64,000 bases of DNA from Eriocheir sinensis (Eukaryota; Arthropoda; Malacostraca; Decapoda; Varunidae). Below are positions 63,820 to 64,000 of this stretch, piece by piece (positions within the stretch are counted from its first letter, which is position 1; every line of letters begins with the position of its first letter). The stretch lies in the NCBI RefSeq assembly GCF_024679095.1, contig NC_066509.1, positions 12,905,669 to 12,969,668 on the forward strand, read 5' to 3'. Position numbers and translations under genes: made by a program. Below the pieces are notes generated by a model. That model worked only from the letters and a program-made list of their open reading frames with translations, made no database searches and was not told the origin of the DNA.

Positions 63820-64000
63820 TTTTATGTGTATTTTGTATATATTTTTTATATAAATCAACGTTATTTTTTGTGTATTCGTATATATATTTTGAAACAAATT
63901 TACATTGTTTTATATGTATTTTGCATATCTATTTCAATACAAATCTACCTTACAGTATGTGCATTTTTTATATTTATTTTAATACAAATTTTAATATTTT
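63820..64000 (+). repeat. Satellite block 20, continues past window
   Basis: Starts with the same junction as blocks 4 and 6 and carries the same ACCTTACAGTATGTGCA variant. Confidence 0.85.

Overview
This is a gene-poor, repeat-dominated piece of animal nuclear DNA. Very long dinucleotide microsatellites ((TG)n, (TC)n, (TA)n), kilobase-scale polypurine/polypyrimidine tracts, several decayed non-LTR retrotransposons and a large AT-rich satellite array all occur together. This looks most like a decapod crustacean genome, possibly a crab. That is an inference from repeat content; no marker gene is present. I found no convincing host protein exon, no rRNA and no tRNA gene. The only real coding sequence is retrotransposon-derived.

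Layout. Bases 1-35150 are an accessory mosaic. They hold a probable LINE 3' tail (120-325), two foldback/MITE-like hairpins (643-812 and 4889-5007), and a 5'-truncated CR1-type LINE whose reverse transcriptase (RT) frame is still open (6071-7520). Purine- and pyrimidine-rich minisatellites follow, including a 64-bp tandem array (14877-15524) with an inverted partner array (16540-16960). A ~150-bp satellite at 18838-19568 is interrupted by a MITE, which is itself interrupted by a second MITE with 8-bp flanking duplications (19576-20002). A ~190-bp inverted duplication lies at 21871-22057 / 23179-23369. Two copies of a poly(A)-tailed SINE-like repeat, three dead LINE fragments (23772-25815, 26437-27282 on the minus strand, 32749-35150) and a 35-bp minisatellite (30245-30531) complete this half.

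Bases 35151-64000 and beyond the window are one AT-rich satellite array built on a ~45-bp monomer. In its cleanest stretch 16 distinguishable monomers form a ~716-bp higher-order repeat (46999-47714). The array flips orientation about 19 times, often at short palindromic junctions. Blocks of 0.7-1.7 kb that include such junctions recur several times in both orientations. Three long (TA)n runs are embedded at comparable places in the array. The boundary at 35150 coincides exactly with the poly(A) end of a LINE.

No cooperative gene system is visible. The interest of the window lies in repeat biology: nested insertions that can be ordered in time, microsatellites sitting at LINE truncation points, and an unusual inverted-block satellite. 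The long hydrophobic or low-complexity open frames throughout the satellite and the purine/pyrimidine tracts follow from base composition and are not annotated as genes.
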